Shown here: positions 40,576 through 48,967 of the stretch, in pieces
Numbering within the stretch: the first letter of the stretch is position 1
Layout of the letters: each line of letters starts with the position of its first letter
DNA from: CAYVQE01 sp964454005
Lineage (GTDB): Bacteria; Myxococcota; B64-G9
DNA: 64,000 bases
Assembly (NCBI GenBank): GCA_964454005.1
Contig: CAYVQE010000005.1
Coordinates: forward strand, 43,318 to 107,317
Direction of reading: 5' to 3'
Made by a program: the position numbers and the translations under genes
Notes under the pieces: generated by a model
The model's database searches: none
What the model was told of the DNA's origin: nothing
Seen by the model: only the letters and a program-made list of their open reading frames with translations

Positions 40576-40620
40576 ACCGGTGGTCACGCTCGAACTGAGG
40601 TGACGCACCGGTTTTTTTTT
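40576..40620 (+). terminator. intrinsic terminator, expression platform of the riboswitch
   Basis: ACCGGTG / CACCGGT (7 bp), a one-base bulge, and GTCAC / GTGAC (5 bp) with a 12-base loop are followed by a run of nine or so T, 65 bases before the TolB-like gene. CGCACCGG (40604-40611) of the 3' arm is also fully complementary to CCGGTGCG (40499-40506) in the aptamer. Aptamer and terminator can therefore be mutually exclusive with an antiterminator; ligand binding would favour termination. Confidence 0.8.
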
Positions 40621-40685
40621 GCTTCGACGGAAGAAGCGGCGGGAGACGTTCTGACATACGGGGTCCTGGGAAGGAGCGGGTGGCC

Positions 40686-42152
40686 ATGAAAAAGAGCGCG
40701 GGCATCGGTCTGGTGGCGGGGGTGATGTTGGTCTTGCTGGCCTGGCCGGCCGGAGCATACCGCTTCGAAGGCACCGAGACCCGGCTGACCACGGATCCGG
40801 CCGACCAGTTCGATCCGTCGATCTCGGGCGCGATCACCGTATACTCCGATCGCCGCAACGCCGACGCCGACATCTACTACTACGACATCGAGAACGGCGT
40901 CGAGCATCAGGTGACCAGCGGTGGCGGCGATCAGCTGCTCAACGACGTGTCCGTCGATCGGGTGGTGTACACCGACTTCGGCGCCGGCAATGCGGACATC
41001 TACGTCTACGAGGTGGACAACGGGCTGTCGATTCGCGTCACCGATGACGCCGCCAACCAACGCCGGCCGGCCATCAGCGGCGACCGGGTGGTCTACGAGG
41101 ACGATCGCAACGGCAACTACGACATCTACCTGTTCGATCTGGCCACCGGCGAAGAGACGCAGCTGACCGACGATCCCGCCCGGCAGCGAAAGCCGGCCAT
41201 CTGGGGCGACATGGTGGTCTGGGAGGACTACCGCCACGGCAACGCCGACGTGTATCTGCTCGACCTGCAGACCGGACAGCAGGTGGCGGTGACCACCGAT
41301 CCGGGCAACGACGTGGATCCCGACGTCGGCCAAGACCTGGTCGTGTTCGGCACCGATCGCGCCAGTCTGGGCGACATCTTCGGCTACCGCATCAGCACCG
41401 GCCAGCTCTTTCCGGTGACCGCCGGCGACGAGTACGAACGGAATCCATCGGTCTCCGGCGACTACATCGCCTACGAGAGCTACGCGGCCGGCGACGCCGA
41501 TATCTGGGTCTACAGCGTGTCGCTGATGGTGGCCGAGCAGGTCACGGTCGATCCAGCCGAGCAATACCTGCACGACATCTCGGGCAATCGCATCGTCTAC
41601 ACCGACAACCGCAACGACAATCTGGACATCTACCTGTTCGAGTTCATCTTCGACGATCCGCCGCCGGAAGGTACCGGTTGCGACGACCCGGCCGCCATGG
41701 CCGTGTTCGGGCCCAAGGTCTACACCCGCGGCAACGGCATGCCGGTATTGGTACTCGATGGCTTCGCCGGCCCGGAACTGGCAGGTGACGCCTACGTGTG
41801 CATCAGCAACGGCGATGAGCAGGGCGAGCACCGCGTGTCGAGCGCGCTGGTCGCGCTGAACGGCGACCGGGTGGCCGGTCCGGCGGATTTCGGCCAGCAG
41901 GTCGAGTCGCTCGAACTGCCGGTCGAGCTGAGAAACATCAATACCCTCGGTGTCCAGCTGCGCAGCGCCCCCGGCTCGCAGCTGACCCTGCGGGTGGTGC
42001 TGGTGCCCCCGCCCGACGATGCGATCATCATCACCTGCTCCACCACCGATCCGAGCGCCGGCGGCTGGCCCACCGCAGCCGCCTTCGGCCTGTTGCTGCT
42101 GCTGCCGCTGGCGCTGCGCTGGCGGCTCGAGCGCGCTGTCCGGCGCAGCTGA
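40686..42152 (+). CDS. secreted TolB-like beta-propeller protein with C-terminal anchor, riboswitch-controlled
   Basis: 488 residues; AAGGAGCGGG precedes ATG 40686. After a signal peptide (GIGLVAGVMLVLLAWPAGA) come about seven repeats of roughly 45 residues. They follow 'P.isGd.vvyeD.RnGn.DIYlydl.tG...qlT' (for example RPAISGDRVVYEDDRNGNYD), the blades of a TolB-like propeller. A beta domain follows, then a C-terminal membrane segment (WPTAAAFGLLLLLPLALRWR) and Arg residues, like a surface-sorting tail but without the Gly-Cys of MYXO-CTERM. It is probably an exported or outer-surface protein. Control by a cyclic-dinucleotide riboswitch fits surface adhesion or motility changes. Confidence 0.8.
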   Translation: MKKSAGIGLVAGVMLVLLAWPAGAYRFEGTETRLTTDPADQFDPSISGAITVYSDRRNADADIYYYDIENGVEHQVTSGGGDQLLNDVSVDRVVYTDFGAGNADIYVYEVDNGLSIRVTDDAANQRRPAISGDRVVYEDDRNGNYDIYLFDLATGEETQLTDDPARQRKPAIWGDMVVWEDYRHGNADVYLLDLQTGQQVAVTTDPGNDVDPDVGQDLVVFGTDRASLGDIFGYRISTGQLFPVTAGDEYERNPSVSGDYIAYESYAAGDADIWVYSVSLMVAEQVTVDPAEQYLHDISGNRIVYTDNRNDNLDIYLFEFIFDDPPPEGTGCDDPAAMAVFGPKVYTRGNGMPVLVLDGFAGPELAGDAYVCISNGDEQGEHRVSSALVALNGDRVAGPADFGQQVESLELPVELRNINTLGVQLRSAPGSQLTLRVVLVPPPDDAIIITCSTTDPSAGGWPTAAAFGLLLLLPLALRWRLERAVRRS

Positions 42153-42190
42153 GCGGCTCGACCACAGGAGAGCGCAACATACCGAAATCC

Positions 42191-42219
42191 TTGACCGAAC
42201 CCGGTATCCAGGGTAGCAT
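42191..42219 (+). promoter_or_regulatory. sigma-70-like promoter for the 74-residue gene
   Basis: TTGACC (42191-42196), a 17-base spacer and TAGCAT (42214-42219), about 30 bases before ATG 42252. Confidence 0.55.
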
Positions 42220-42251
42220 CTGGGGGTCGCCTGGACACAGGGGAGAAACCC

Positions 42252-42476
42252 ATGGAGCTGGTCGGGGACCCGGCAGGACTTGAAGAGTTGAAACGAATAA
42301 AGAAGGAACGCAAGGACTTCTTGCGCTTTCTGATCACCGAGGCCCGCACCAGCTTCTCCCGCAGCGCCGAGTTCAAGGGCAGCGACGGACGCCACTGGAA
42401 GATGACCTACGACGGCCAGGCGAACGAGCTGCGGGTCGAGCCGCTGGATCCGGAGGCGGCGGGCGGCGGCGCCTGA
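42252..42476 (+). CDS. small basic/acidic protein of unknown function
   Basis: 74 residues; GGGAGAAACC precedes ATG. It has a charged helix (LEELKRIKKERKDFLRFLIT) followed by beta-like sequence (GRHWKMTYDGQANELRVEPL). There is no signal peptide or Cys. It has its own promoter and is 57 bases before the zinc-ribbon gene, with which it may be co-transcribed. No family is recognised. Confidence 0.6.
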   Translation: MELVGDPAGLEELKRIKKERKDFLRFLITEARTSFSRSAEFKGSDGRHWKMTYDGQANELRVEPLDPEAAGGGA

Positions 42477-42532
42477 GCTTCGCCGGCCGTCACCTGACCG
42501 ACCCCCCGCACCGCGAGGAGGCTTCGCCAGCC

Positions 42533-43003
42533 ATGCCCTTTTGCCCCGAATGCCACGCCGAGTACCGCGAAGGCTTCACCCGCTGCGCCACCTGCGACGT
42601 GGAGCTGGTCGACGAGTTGCCAGAGGGGCTGGATCTATCCGCCGAAGGCGTCACCGAGGCGCTGGCCGGTCAGGAGCTGTTGCCGGTGGCCGGCGGCCAG
42701 TTCGAGGTGCTCAAGGAGATGCGCGAGAACCTGGCCGCGCGGCGGATCGCCAGCCTGATCGTCGAGGACCCCGAGCACCAGAACCCCCCGGGTATGCCCA
42801 AGCGGGTCCTGCTGGCTGTCGGCAAGGAGAATGTGGCGGCGGCCCGCGATGCGCTCGAAGCGGACTTCAACGCCATGATCGCCGAAGAGGGCATGGCCGG
42901 TGAGACCGAGATGCGCTACGGTCAGTGTCCGGCCTGCGGCTGCCAGCTGGCCGAGGACCAGGACGAGTGTCCCGAGTGCGGCCTGTACATCGGGGAGGGC
43001 TGA
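42533..43003 (+). CDS. double zinc-ribbon protein
   Basis: 156 residues; CGAGGAGGC precedes ATG. Zinc ribbons lie at both ends: FCPECHAEYREGFTRCATCD (CxxC...CxxC, residues 3-22) and QCPACGCQLAEDQDECPECG (near 131-150). Between them is a ferredoxin-like fold (LAARRIASLIVEDPEHQNPP, VLLAVGKENVAAARDALEAD) that resembles signal-transducer-like DUF2007 domains. It is likely a small soluble cytoplasmic protein; metal binding is well supported, the role is not known. Confidence 0.72.
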   Translation: MPFCPECHAEYREGFTRCATCDVELVDELPEGLDLSAEGVTEALAGQELLPVAGGQFEVLKEMRENLAARRIASLIVEDPEHQNPPGMPKRVLLAVGKENVAAARDALEADFNAMIAEEGMAGETEMRYGQCPACGCQLAEDQDECPECGLYIGEG

Positions 43004-43015
43004 GGAGGGCTGCGC

Positions 43016-45106
43016 TTGGGCTGGCGCGCGGGCCATCGCGCCCGGCTGGGGTTGTTGGCGCTGCTGTTGGGGGCCGGCGTCACCGAGGCCGCCGCCGAGG
43101 TCGACTTCCTGCCACCGCTCGGCTGTTTGCCGGCCGACGGGGGGCCTCCGGTCTGGATCCACTTGTTCGTGCCGCCGATCGATGGGCAGCCGGCTGCCGG
43201 GCCGCCGCCCATCGCGGCCTCCTGCGGCCGGCTCGACCCGCCCGAGCCGCTCGGCCGCGGAACCTATCGCCTTCGCTTCCATCCGCCGCGCGATACCGAG
43301 GCCGAGCAGCTGCGCCTGACGGCCGCCGGCCAGGCTGCCATCGAGCTGCCACTGTGCGCCCGGCCGGCCGGCCGGATCGCGATCGCGGCCGAACCGGCCA
43401 GCTTGCTGGCCGGACAGGACCAGCGGGCGGTGCTGCGCATCCGGGCGCTCGATGCCGCCGGCCGGCCGGTGACGGCGGCGCCGATCCAGATCACCGCCAA
43501 CGTGGGTCGGGTCGAGCCGGTGCAGGAACTGGGTGACGGCCGCTACCGGGCGGTGTTCATCCCACCGGATGACCCCTTCCCCCAGGTGGCCATCCTGATG
43601 GCGGCCAACCCGCGCTCGGCGCGGCTGGACCGGGTTGCGGTGGGCCGGGCGGTGGTGCCGATCACGGCTCGGGTGCGGCTGCCGGGCGAGACGGCGCCGG
43701 GCACCCGCATGCAGATGCGGGTCGCCGGCCGCGTCTTCGGGCCGGTTCGGGCCGATGCGCGGGGCCGTTTCGAGCTGTCGATCCTGGTGCCCCCGGGTAT
43801 CGACCGCGGCCGGGCGACCTCGGTCGATCGCGCCGGCAACCGCAAGACCCGCACCATCGAGCTATTCTTACCGGAGACCAACCGCCTGGGGCTGTGGGCC
43901 TATCCGCTGCAGCTGCCGGCCGATGGGCGGGCCCGTAGCCGTTTGCTGGTGACCACCATCGACCGCTTCGGCCGGCCCCAGGATCTGCAGCAGCGCGGCC
44001 GGGGGTTGCGGATCGAGGCCGAGCACGGCCGGGTGGGGGCGCTGCGCCACCTGGACCGCGGGCTCTACGAGGCTTACTACACCGCGCCCGCCGGCACCGG
44101 TGACGGCCGGGCAACCATCCGGGTCGGCTTTCCGCAGGCCGGTTCCAAGAGCCAGGCCCATGTACACCTGCGCCTGCTGCCCGGACCGGCCCAACAGGTA
44201 AGGCTCGAGGTGCCCGACCTGCTGGCCGCGGACGACGCCAGCCGGGGCGGGATCGCGCTGCGGGTGGCCGACGGCCGCGACAACCCGGTTCCCGGTCGCT
44301 TGGTCGAACTCGAGGCCGACCCCGGCCGGATACTGGATCTGGAGGAGGTGGAGCCGGGGCTGCACCGGGCGGCGCTGGTGGTCGGGGAGCAGCCGCGGCG
44401 CTGGACCAGCACGGTCAGCGCGCGGGTGTGCGATCGGGCCGGGGGCCGCCCTGAGCGCTTGCTGCTGAGCCGCGAGGCCCTGGCGATCGACGGCACGGGA
44501 CGGATGACCCTGACCGCGGTGTTGGTCGATGGTCTCGGCTTGCCAGTGCCCCACATCGATGTCCGGCTGCGGGTCGGCGACGCCGAGAGCCGGGCGCAAA
44601 CCGGGGCTTTCGGGCGCGCCCGGCTGGAGGTGCCCGGGGGAAGCGGGCCGGGCGTCCACAGCGGCCTACTGACAGTGGCCGGGGTGGATCTGGTCAAGCC
44701 CATCCATTGGTTCGCTGGCGGTGGCCAAGCGCGGCTGCTGCCCATCGGGCTGGCCGAGGTCTTGCCGCCGGCGACTGCGCTGACAGCCCGGGCCGACGTT
44801 CGGCTGCATCCGCCGGCCGGTGCCCGCATTGCGCTGCGGGCGCTGGCCCCGGCGGAGCCCGGCCGACCCTGGACGCTGAAAATCGAGGCGGTCACCGCCG
44901 ACGGCCGGGCCCTGGACCGCGAACGGTTGCAGCCGAGCGCTTCGACCGGCAGCATCGGGCCGCTGCGCACCACGGCGCCCGGACGCCATCGGGCCAGCTG
45001 GACGCCGCCGGCCGCTGATTGGAGCCGGGCCCTGATCTCGGTGGCCGACGGCGACTCCGGCGCGGGGGCGGTGATCCGCATCGAGCGCGGGCAGGAGGCC
45101 CCGTGA
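43016..45106 (+). CDS. secreted multi-domain Ig-like (Big/invasin-type) protein
   Basis: 696 residues from TTG 43016; AGGAGGGC lies about 6 bases upstream. A signal peptide (LGLLALLLGAGVTEAAA) precedes five or more Ig-like domains, each with a 'G.Y.a.y.p....g.a.i.' closing motif (LGDGRYRAVFIPPDD, LDRGLYEAYYTAPAGTGDGR, TAPGRHRASWTPPA), as in bacterial Big_1/invasin repeats. Very few Cys are present. The stop overlaps the next gene's GTG by GTGA, so it is translated together with a giant barrel. It could be an adhesin or a periplasmic or surface passenger held by that barrel. Confidence 0.72.
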   Translation: MGWRAGHRARLGLLALLLGAGVTEAAAEVDFLPPLGCLPADGGPPVWIHLFVPPIDGQPAAGPPPIAASCGRLDPPEPLGRGTYRLRFHPPRDTEAEQLRLTAAGQAAIELPLCARPAGRIAIAAEPASLLAGQDQRAVLRIRALDAAGRPVTAAPIQITANVGRVEPVQELGDGRYRAVFIPPDDPFPQVAILMAANPRSARLDRVAVGRAVVPITARVRLPGETAPGTRMQMRVAGRVFGPVRADARGRFELSILVPPGIDRGRATSVDRAGNRKTRTIELFLPETNRLGLWAYPLQLPADGRARSRLLVTTIDRFGRPQDLQQRGRGLRIEAEHGRVGALRHLDRGLYEAYYTAPAGTGDGRATIRVGFPQAGSKSQAHVHLRLLPGPAQQVRLEVPDLLAADDASRGGIALRVADGRDNPVPGRLVELEADPGRILDLEEVEPGLHRAALVVGEQPRRWTSTVSARVCDRAGGRPERLLLSREALAIDGTGRMTLTAVLVDGLGLPVPHIDVRLRVGDAESRAQTGAFGRARLEVPGGSGPGVHSGLLTVAGVDLVKPIHWFAGGGQARLLPIGLAEVLPPATALTARADVRLHPPAGARIALRALAPAEPGRPWTLKIEAVTADGRALDRERLQPSASTGSIGPLRTTAPGRHRASWTPPAADWSRALISVADGDSGAGAVIRIERGQEAP

Positions 45107-48100
45107 GTAGGCCGACTGGGACCGGCCTGACCCTGGGCCTGGCCCTTTTCCTGGGTCAAGCCGCGCTGCTGGCATCGGGACCGGGCGAAGCCGACGAGCG
45201 CTGGCGGGCGGCCGTTATCGGCCGCGTGTTCCTCGACCGCGACGGCGACGGGCGCTGGTCGGCGGGCGATGCGGGATTGGCCGGTGCGCGGCTGTTGACC
45301 GACTCCGGCCTGGAGGTGCGCACCGACGCGCGCGGGCGCTATCACCTGGATCTGCTGGCGGCCGGCCGCGAGGTGGGCGCCGGGCGGGTGCTGGTGATCG
45401 ACGCGGCCAGCCTGCCGGCCGCCGCCCGAGTGCGGGGCTCGCGCCGGCGTCTGATCCAGCTGGTGCCCGAGGGGGTGCAGCGGCAGGACTTCGCGGTGCG
45501 GCCGCCCGCGCTGCAGGCCGTGGCCGGCCGCGGCTGGCGACCGGCGGGCGATCGGGTCCGGCTGCGGCTGCAGCCCCTGGCGGATGGGGTCCTGCAGACC
45601 AAGCTGGCCGGCTTGGCCCCGGCGGGCTGCCGGGTGCGTGTCGACGGCCTGTTGGTAGAGCCCGGAGCGGATGGATTGTTCCAGCATGCGGTGCGCATCG
45701 CGCCCGGTATCAACCGCTTCCTGGTCAGCCTGCATTGCCGGGACGGCCGGCTCGAGCTGATCCAGGCCGCCATCCACTGGACCCGGCGCCCGGCCGGCGG
45801 CGATCTGGTGGTGCCGGCGGCGCCGCGGTCGCTGGCGGTCTGTGCCGGCCCACCCCCCGGAACGCTCGACCGGGCCGACCGACTGGTGTTGGTCTGCCGC
45901 CCGGAATCAGACGTGCGCCTGACACTGCCGGCGGCCTGTCCGGCCGGACAAGCGCCTGCCGCTGCCGGCCGACAGCGCTTCGAGCTACCGCTGGCGCCGG
46001 GGGAGAACGAGTTCGCCGTCCAGCTGCGCACCGCTGCCGGCCACCGGCTGGCGGGCCGGATCGGCTGGCGGGTGGCGGCGGTGCACTGGGTGGGCAGCCT
46101 GTATGGCAACCTGGCAGCGGCCTACGGCCTGGACGGCGAGGCCAGCGGTCCGGCCTTCGGCGGCCGGCTCGGCGGTTACCTGGAGGCCAGCCTGCCCTGG
46201 GATGCCCGGCTGGTGCTCGGTGGCGGGCTGGAGGCCTTCGCCACCGAGGGCCTGTCGGCGGCCGCGGTGATCGAGCGGGCGCTGCGGCCCGAGCACCGGC
46301 GCGAACGCTTCGAGCGTGCGCCCGATCCGGATACCGGCTGGCCGTTCGCCGGCGACGCCAGCCGGCTGCAGGACAACAACCCGACCGGATCGCGCTACCA
46401 CCTGGCCCTGCAGCGCCGCGGCTCGGCGCTGGGCTGGGGCGGCTTCCGCTCGGCGGCTGTGGCCGAGCATCCGGCGCCGGGCCGCCACGCCCGGGCGCTG
46501 GTGGGCGCATGGGCCCGCTTGCGGCCGCTGGCCGATTGGTTCCCGGGGCCGCGGCCGGCGTTCGATCTGCGGCTGGAGGGCTTCTGGTCGCAACCGGACG
46601 CCGCCGCCGGGGGGCGTTACCAGGCAGCCGCCCGCGAGGAGCACTTGGCCACCGGCGGCAGCCTGTACTGGTTGGGCCACGGCGAGCTGGTCGAGGGCTC
46701 CGAGCGGCTGGTGGTCGAGCGCCGCGATTTGCGTACCGGCCTGGTGCTCGCCCGCCGTCGGCTGGTGCGCCATGCCGACTACCAGCTGGACTGGCGCTCC
46801 GGCCGGGTGCTGTTGACCGAGCCGCTGGCCGCCGGGGCGCTGGCCGCCGGGGCGGTGCGCCTGTCGGCCACCGGCGACGAGGCCAGCGTGCTGGTGGTCG
46901 AATACGAGCACCTCGACGACGTACCGCCCGCCGCCGGCGAGCAGATCGCCGGTGGCCGCCTGGCGCTGGCGGGCCGGCCCGGCGCCGGGCTCCAACTCGG
47001 CGGCTCGTTCGGCGCCAGCGGGGCGCTGCGCGACGGCCGGGCCGATTACCGCTTGCTGCGCTCGCGGATCGAGCTGGGCTGGGGCTCGCGGCTGCAGCTG
47101 TGGGCCGGCTGGGCCGAGAGCGCAGGCCGGCCCGGGACCCGACCGGCCTACTCGACCGACGGTGGGCTGAGCCTGGTGCCGGCGATCGCGCCGGAGCCCG
47201 GCCAAGGCCAGGCCGTTGCCGCCGGCGCTGCCCTGGCGCTGGGGCCGCTGCGCGGTCGGTTGCACTTTCGCCGTTACGGCGCCGGCTACGCCGACTCGCG
47301 CTGGTGGGCCGGCGCCGACCTGACCCAGGGCCTGGCCAGCCTGGAGGCGCGCCTGGCGGCGGGGCTGCGTCTGGACGCTCGGCTGGCCGGCAGCCAGACC
47401 TGGGGCGGGCGCAGCCTCGAAGGTCGGCTGCAAGCCCGCTGGCGGCCCTGGGCGCCGCTGGAGCTGCGGCTGGCCGGTGCATATGCCGGTGCATTCCCCG
47501 GCGCCGGCCGGGAGGTTTTCGAGCGCGCTTACGGCGACGGCCAGCAGGCCCTGGTCGGCCTGCGGGCTGCCTGGCGGCTGGGCCGCGGCTGGGCCTTGAT
47601 CGCCGGCCACCAGCAGAGCGTGTTCCAGCGCGGCCGGGGCCGGGCCGGCAGCGACCTGACCCTGACCACCCTGGGCGGGCAGGCCGAGCTGGGTTCGGGC
47701 CTGTTGACCCGCATCGAGGGCGGCTGGGGGCCCGATCTGGGCACCGTGCTGCGGCTGGGCCTGAGCCGCAGCGCGTCCGATCGGCGGGCGGTGTTCGCCA
47801 CCACCACCCTGGCGGTCGACGACGGCGGCCTCGGCGGCGGCTGGCTTGCCGCCGGTCAGCGCGGCAGCGACGAGCGCGGCTGGACGGTGAGCACCAGCCA
47901 GACGCTGGGCCGTGACGCGGCCGGCGAGTCACGCGGCCAGCGGGTGGGCCTGGAGCTGCCGCTGGGCCGGCGCTGGCGGCTGCACCTGGCCTACGAGCGG
48001 GCCGAGCTGCACCGGGCCGGCGTGGCCGCCGAGCGCCACGCCCTGGCCCACGGCCCGTTTTTCGACCGCGGCATCCTGCTCGACGCCCCCGGCCGGCGCG

Positions 48101-48921
48101 ACGCCATGTTCGGCCGCCTGGGCTGGATCGGCCGCCGGCTGCAGCTCAGCGGGTCGGCCGAGCTGCGGCTGGACGAGCAGCACCCGCTGGCCCTCGATGG
48201 CTCCGGCCGGGTGGCGGCGGACGGTCCGACCAGCCACCGCCAGGTGGTGCTGCGGCTGGCGGGCCGCTGGCGCCCGCTGGATGCGCTGAGCCTGGGTGGG
48301 CGGGTGGCCTGGTCCGAGACCTTCGGCGCCTGGCCCGCGGCCGGCGGACCGGGGGTGTCCGAAGGGGGATTCCTGGAGGCCGCCGCGGGTCTGGCCTGGC
48401 GGCCGCCCGGGGTGGACTGGTTGCGGCTGGTGGCCCGGGCGGCCGGCGGTTGGGACGAGCGGCCGCCAGCGGCCGGCAGCCGCTTGCCCGGGCCCGGCAG
48501 CGAGAAGTGGCTCTCCGGCTCGGTGGCCGCTCTGCTGCGGCCGGTCAGCTGGTTGCAGCCGGCGCTGGTGCTGGCCCCCTGGGCCGGCGCCTTCCACCCC
48601 CGCGACGGCGGACCGGTCAGGCGGGCCAGCGGGCTGGTGGGCATGCTGCGGCTGGGCTCGGAGGTCTGGGCCGGCCTGGGCCTGGCGGCCGAGGCGCGGC
48701 TGGCCCTTGGCCGGCGCGACTACGCGCTCACCCCCGAGCCGGCCGGTGCGGATGTGCGGCCGGGCGCGGCTGCCGAGATCTTCTACCGGCTGGAGGACGA
48801 GTCGCTGGGGGGGCTGCGCTTTTCCCTGGGCTACTCGTTTTCGGACGTGCCCGATCCGCTGCTGTCCGATCTGCACCCCGGCCGGCAGGGCCTGTTCGTC
48901 AGGCTGGAGGGGATGCTGTGA
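45103..48921 (+). CDS. giant outer-membrane barrel with N-terminal SdrD-B-like domain
   Basis: 1272 residues from GTG 45103 (GTGA overlap). A signal segment (GLTLGLALFLGQAALLASG) is followed by an SdrD-B/carboxypeptidase-like domain (GRVFLDRDGDGRWSAGDAGL, then ARGRYHLDLLAAG) at about residues 40-90 and a linking Ig-like region. The remaining 900 residues alternate aromatic and glycine-rich strands (FGGRLGGYLEASLPWDARLV, FYRLEDESLGGLRFSLGYSF), enough for a very large barrel of 20 or more strands. It ends LFVRLEGML, not an aromatic. Such proteins may form surface channels or usher-like pores. Pairing with the Ig-like protein suggests an export or anchoring pair. I know no named family for it. 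Confidence 0.68.
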   Translation: MSRPTGTGLTLGLALFLGQAALLASGPGEADERWRAAVIGRVFLDRDGDGRWSAGDAGLAGARLLTDSGLEVRTDARGRYHLDLLAAGREVGAGRVLVIDAASLPAAARVRGSRRRLIQLVPEGVQRQDFAVRPPALQAVAGRGWRPAGDRVRLRLQPLADGVLQTKLAGLAPAGCRVRVDGLLVEPGADGLFQHAVRIAPGINRFLVSLHCRDGRLELIQAAIHWTRRPAGGDLVVPAAPRSLAVCAGPPPGTLDRADRLVLVCRPESDVRLTLPAACPAGQAPAAAGRQRFELPLAPGENEFAVQLRTAAGHRLAGRIGWRVAAVHWVGSLYGNLAAAYGLDGEASGPAFGGRLGGYLEASLPWDARLVLGGGLEAFATEGLSAAAVIERALRPEHRRERFERAPDPDTGWPFAGDASRLQDNNPTGSRYHLALQRRGSALGWGGFRSAAVAEHPAPGRHARALVGAWARLRPLADWFPGPRPAFDLRLEGFWSQPDAAAGGRYQAAAREEHLATGGSLYWLGHGELVEGSERLVVERRDLRTGLVLARRRLVRHADYQLDWRSGRVLLTEPLAAGALAAGAVRLSATGDEASVLVVEYEHLDDVPPAAGEQIAGGRLALAGRPGAGLQLGGSFGASGALRDGRADYRLLRSRIELGWGSRLQLWAGWAESAGRPGTRPAYSTDGGLSLVPAIAPEPGQGQAVAAGAALALGPLRGRLHFRRYGAGYADSRWWAGADLTQGLASLEARLAAGLRLDARLAGSQTWGGRSLEGRLQARWRPWAPLELRLAGAYAGAFPGAGREVFERAYGDGQQALVGLRAAWRLGRGWALIAGHQQSVFQRGRGRAGSDLTLTTLGGQAELGSGLLTRIEGGWGPDLGTVLRLGLSRSASDRRAVFATTTLAVDDGGLGGGWLAAGQRGSDERGWTVSTSQTLGRDAAGESRGQRVGLELPLGRRWRLHLAYERAELHRAGVAAERHALAHGPFFDRGILLDAPGRRDAMFGRLGWIGRRLQLSGSAELRLDEQHPLALDGSGRVAADGPTSHRQVVLRLAGRWRPLDALSLGGRVAWSETFGAWPAAGGPGVSEGGFLEAAAGLAWRPPGVDWLRLVARAAGGWDERPPAAGSRLPGPGSEKWLSGSVAALLRPVSWLQPALVLAPWAGAFHPRDGGPVRRASGLVGMLRLGSEVWAGLGLAAEARLALGRRDYALTPEPAGADVRPGAAAEIFYRLEDESLGGLRFSLGYSFSDVPDPLLSDLHPGRQGLFVRLEGML

Positions 48922-48931
48922 TTTTCACCCC

Positions 48932-48961
48932 TTGTTCCAACGGCTTGGCAGGCGCTAAGAT
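48932..48961 (+). promoter_or_regulatory. promoter immediately before the Cys-rich protein gene (possibly leaderless)
   Basis: TTGTTC (48932-48937), an 18-base spacer and TAAGAT (48956-48961). The ATG at 48968 is only 7 bases from the -10 box, so a transcript from here would have almost no leader. No Shine-Dalgarno sequence is seen. Confidence 0.4.
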
Positions 48962-48967
48962 GGGTCG

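Noticed and set aside
42533..43003. RNA polymerase or ribosomal zinc-ribbon protein
   Set aside because: The zinc ribbons are generic and the middle domain does not match any ribosomal or polymerase subunit.
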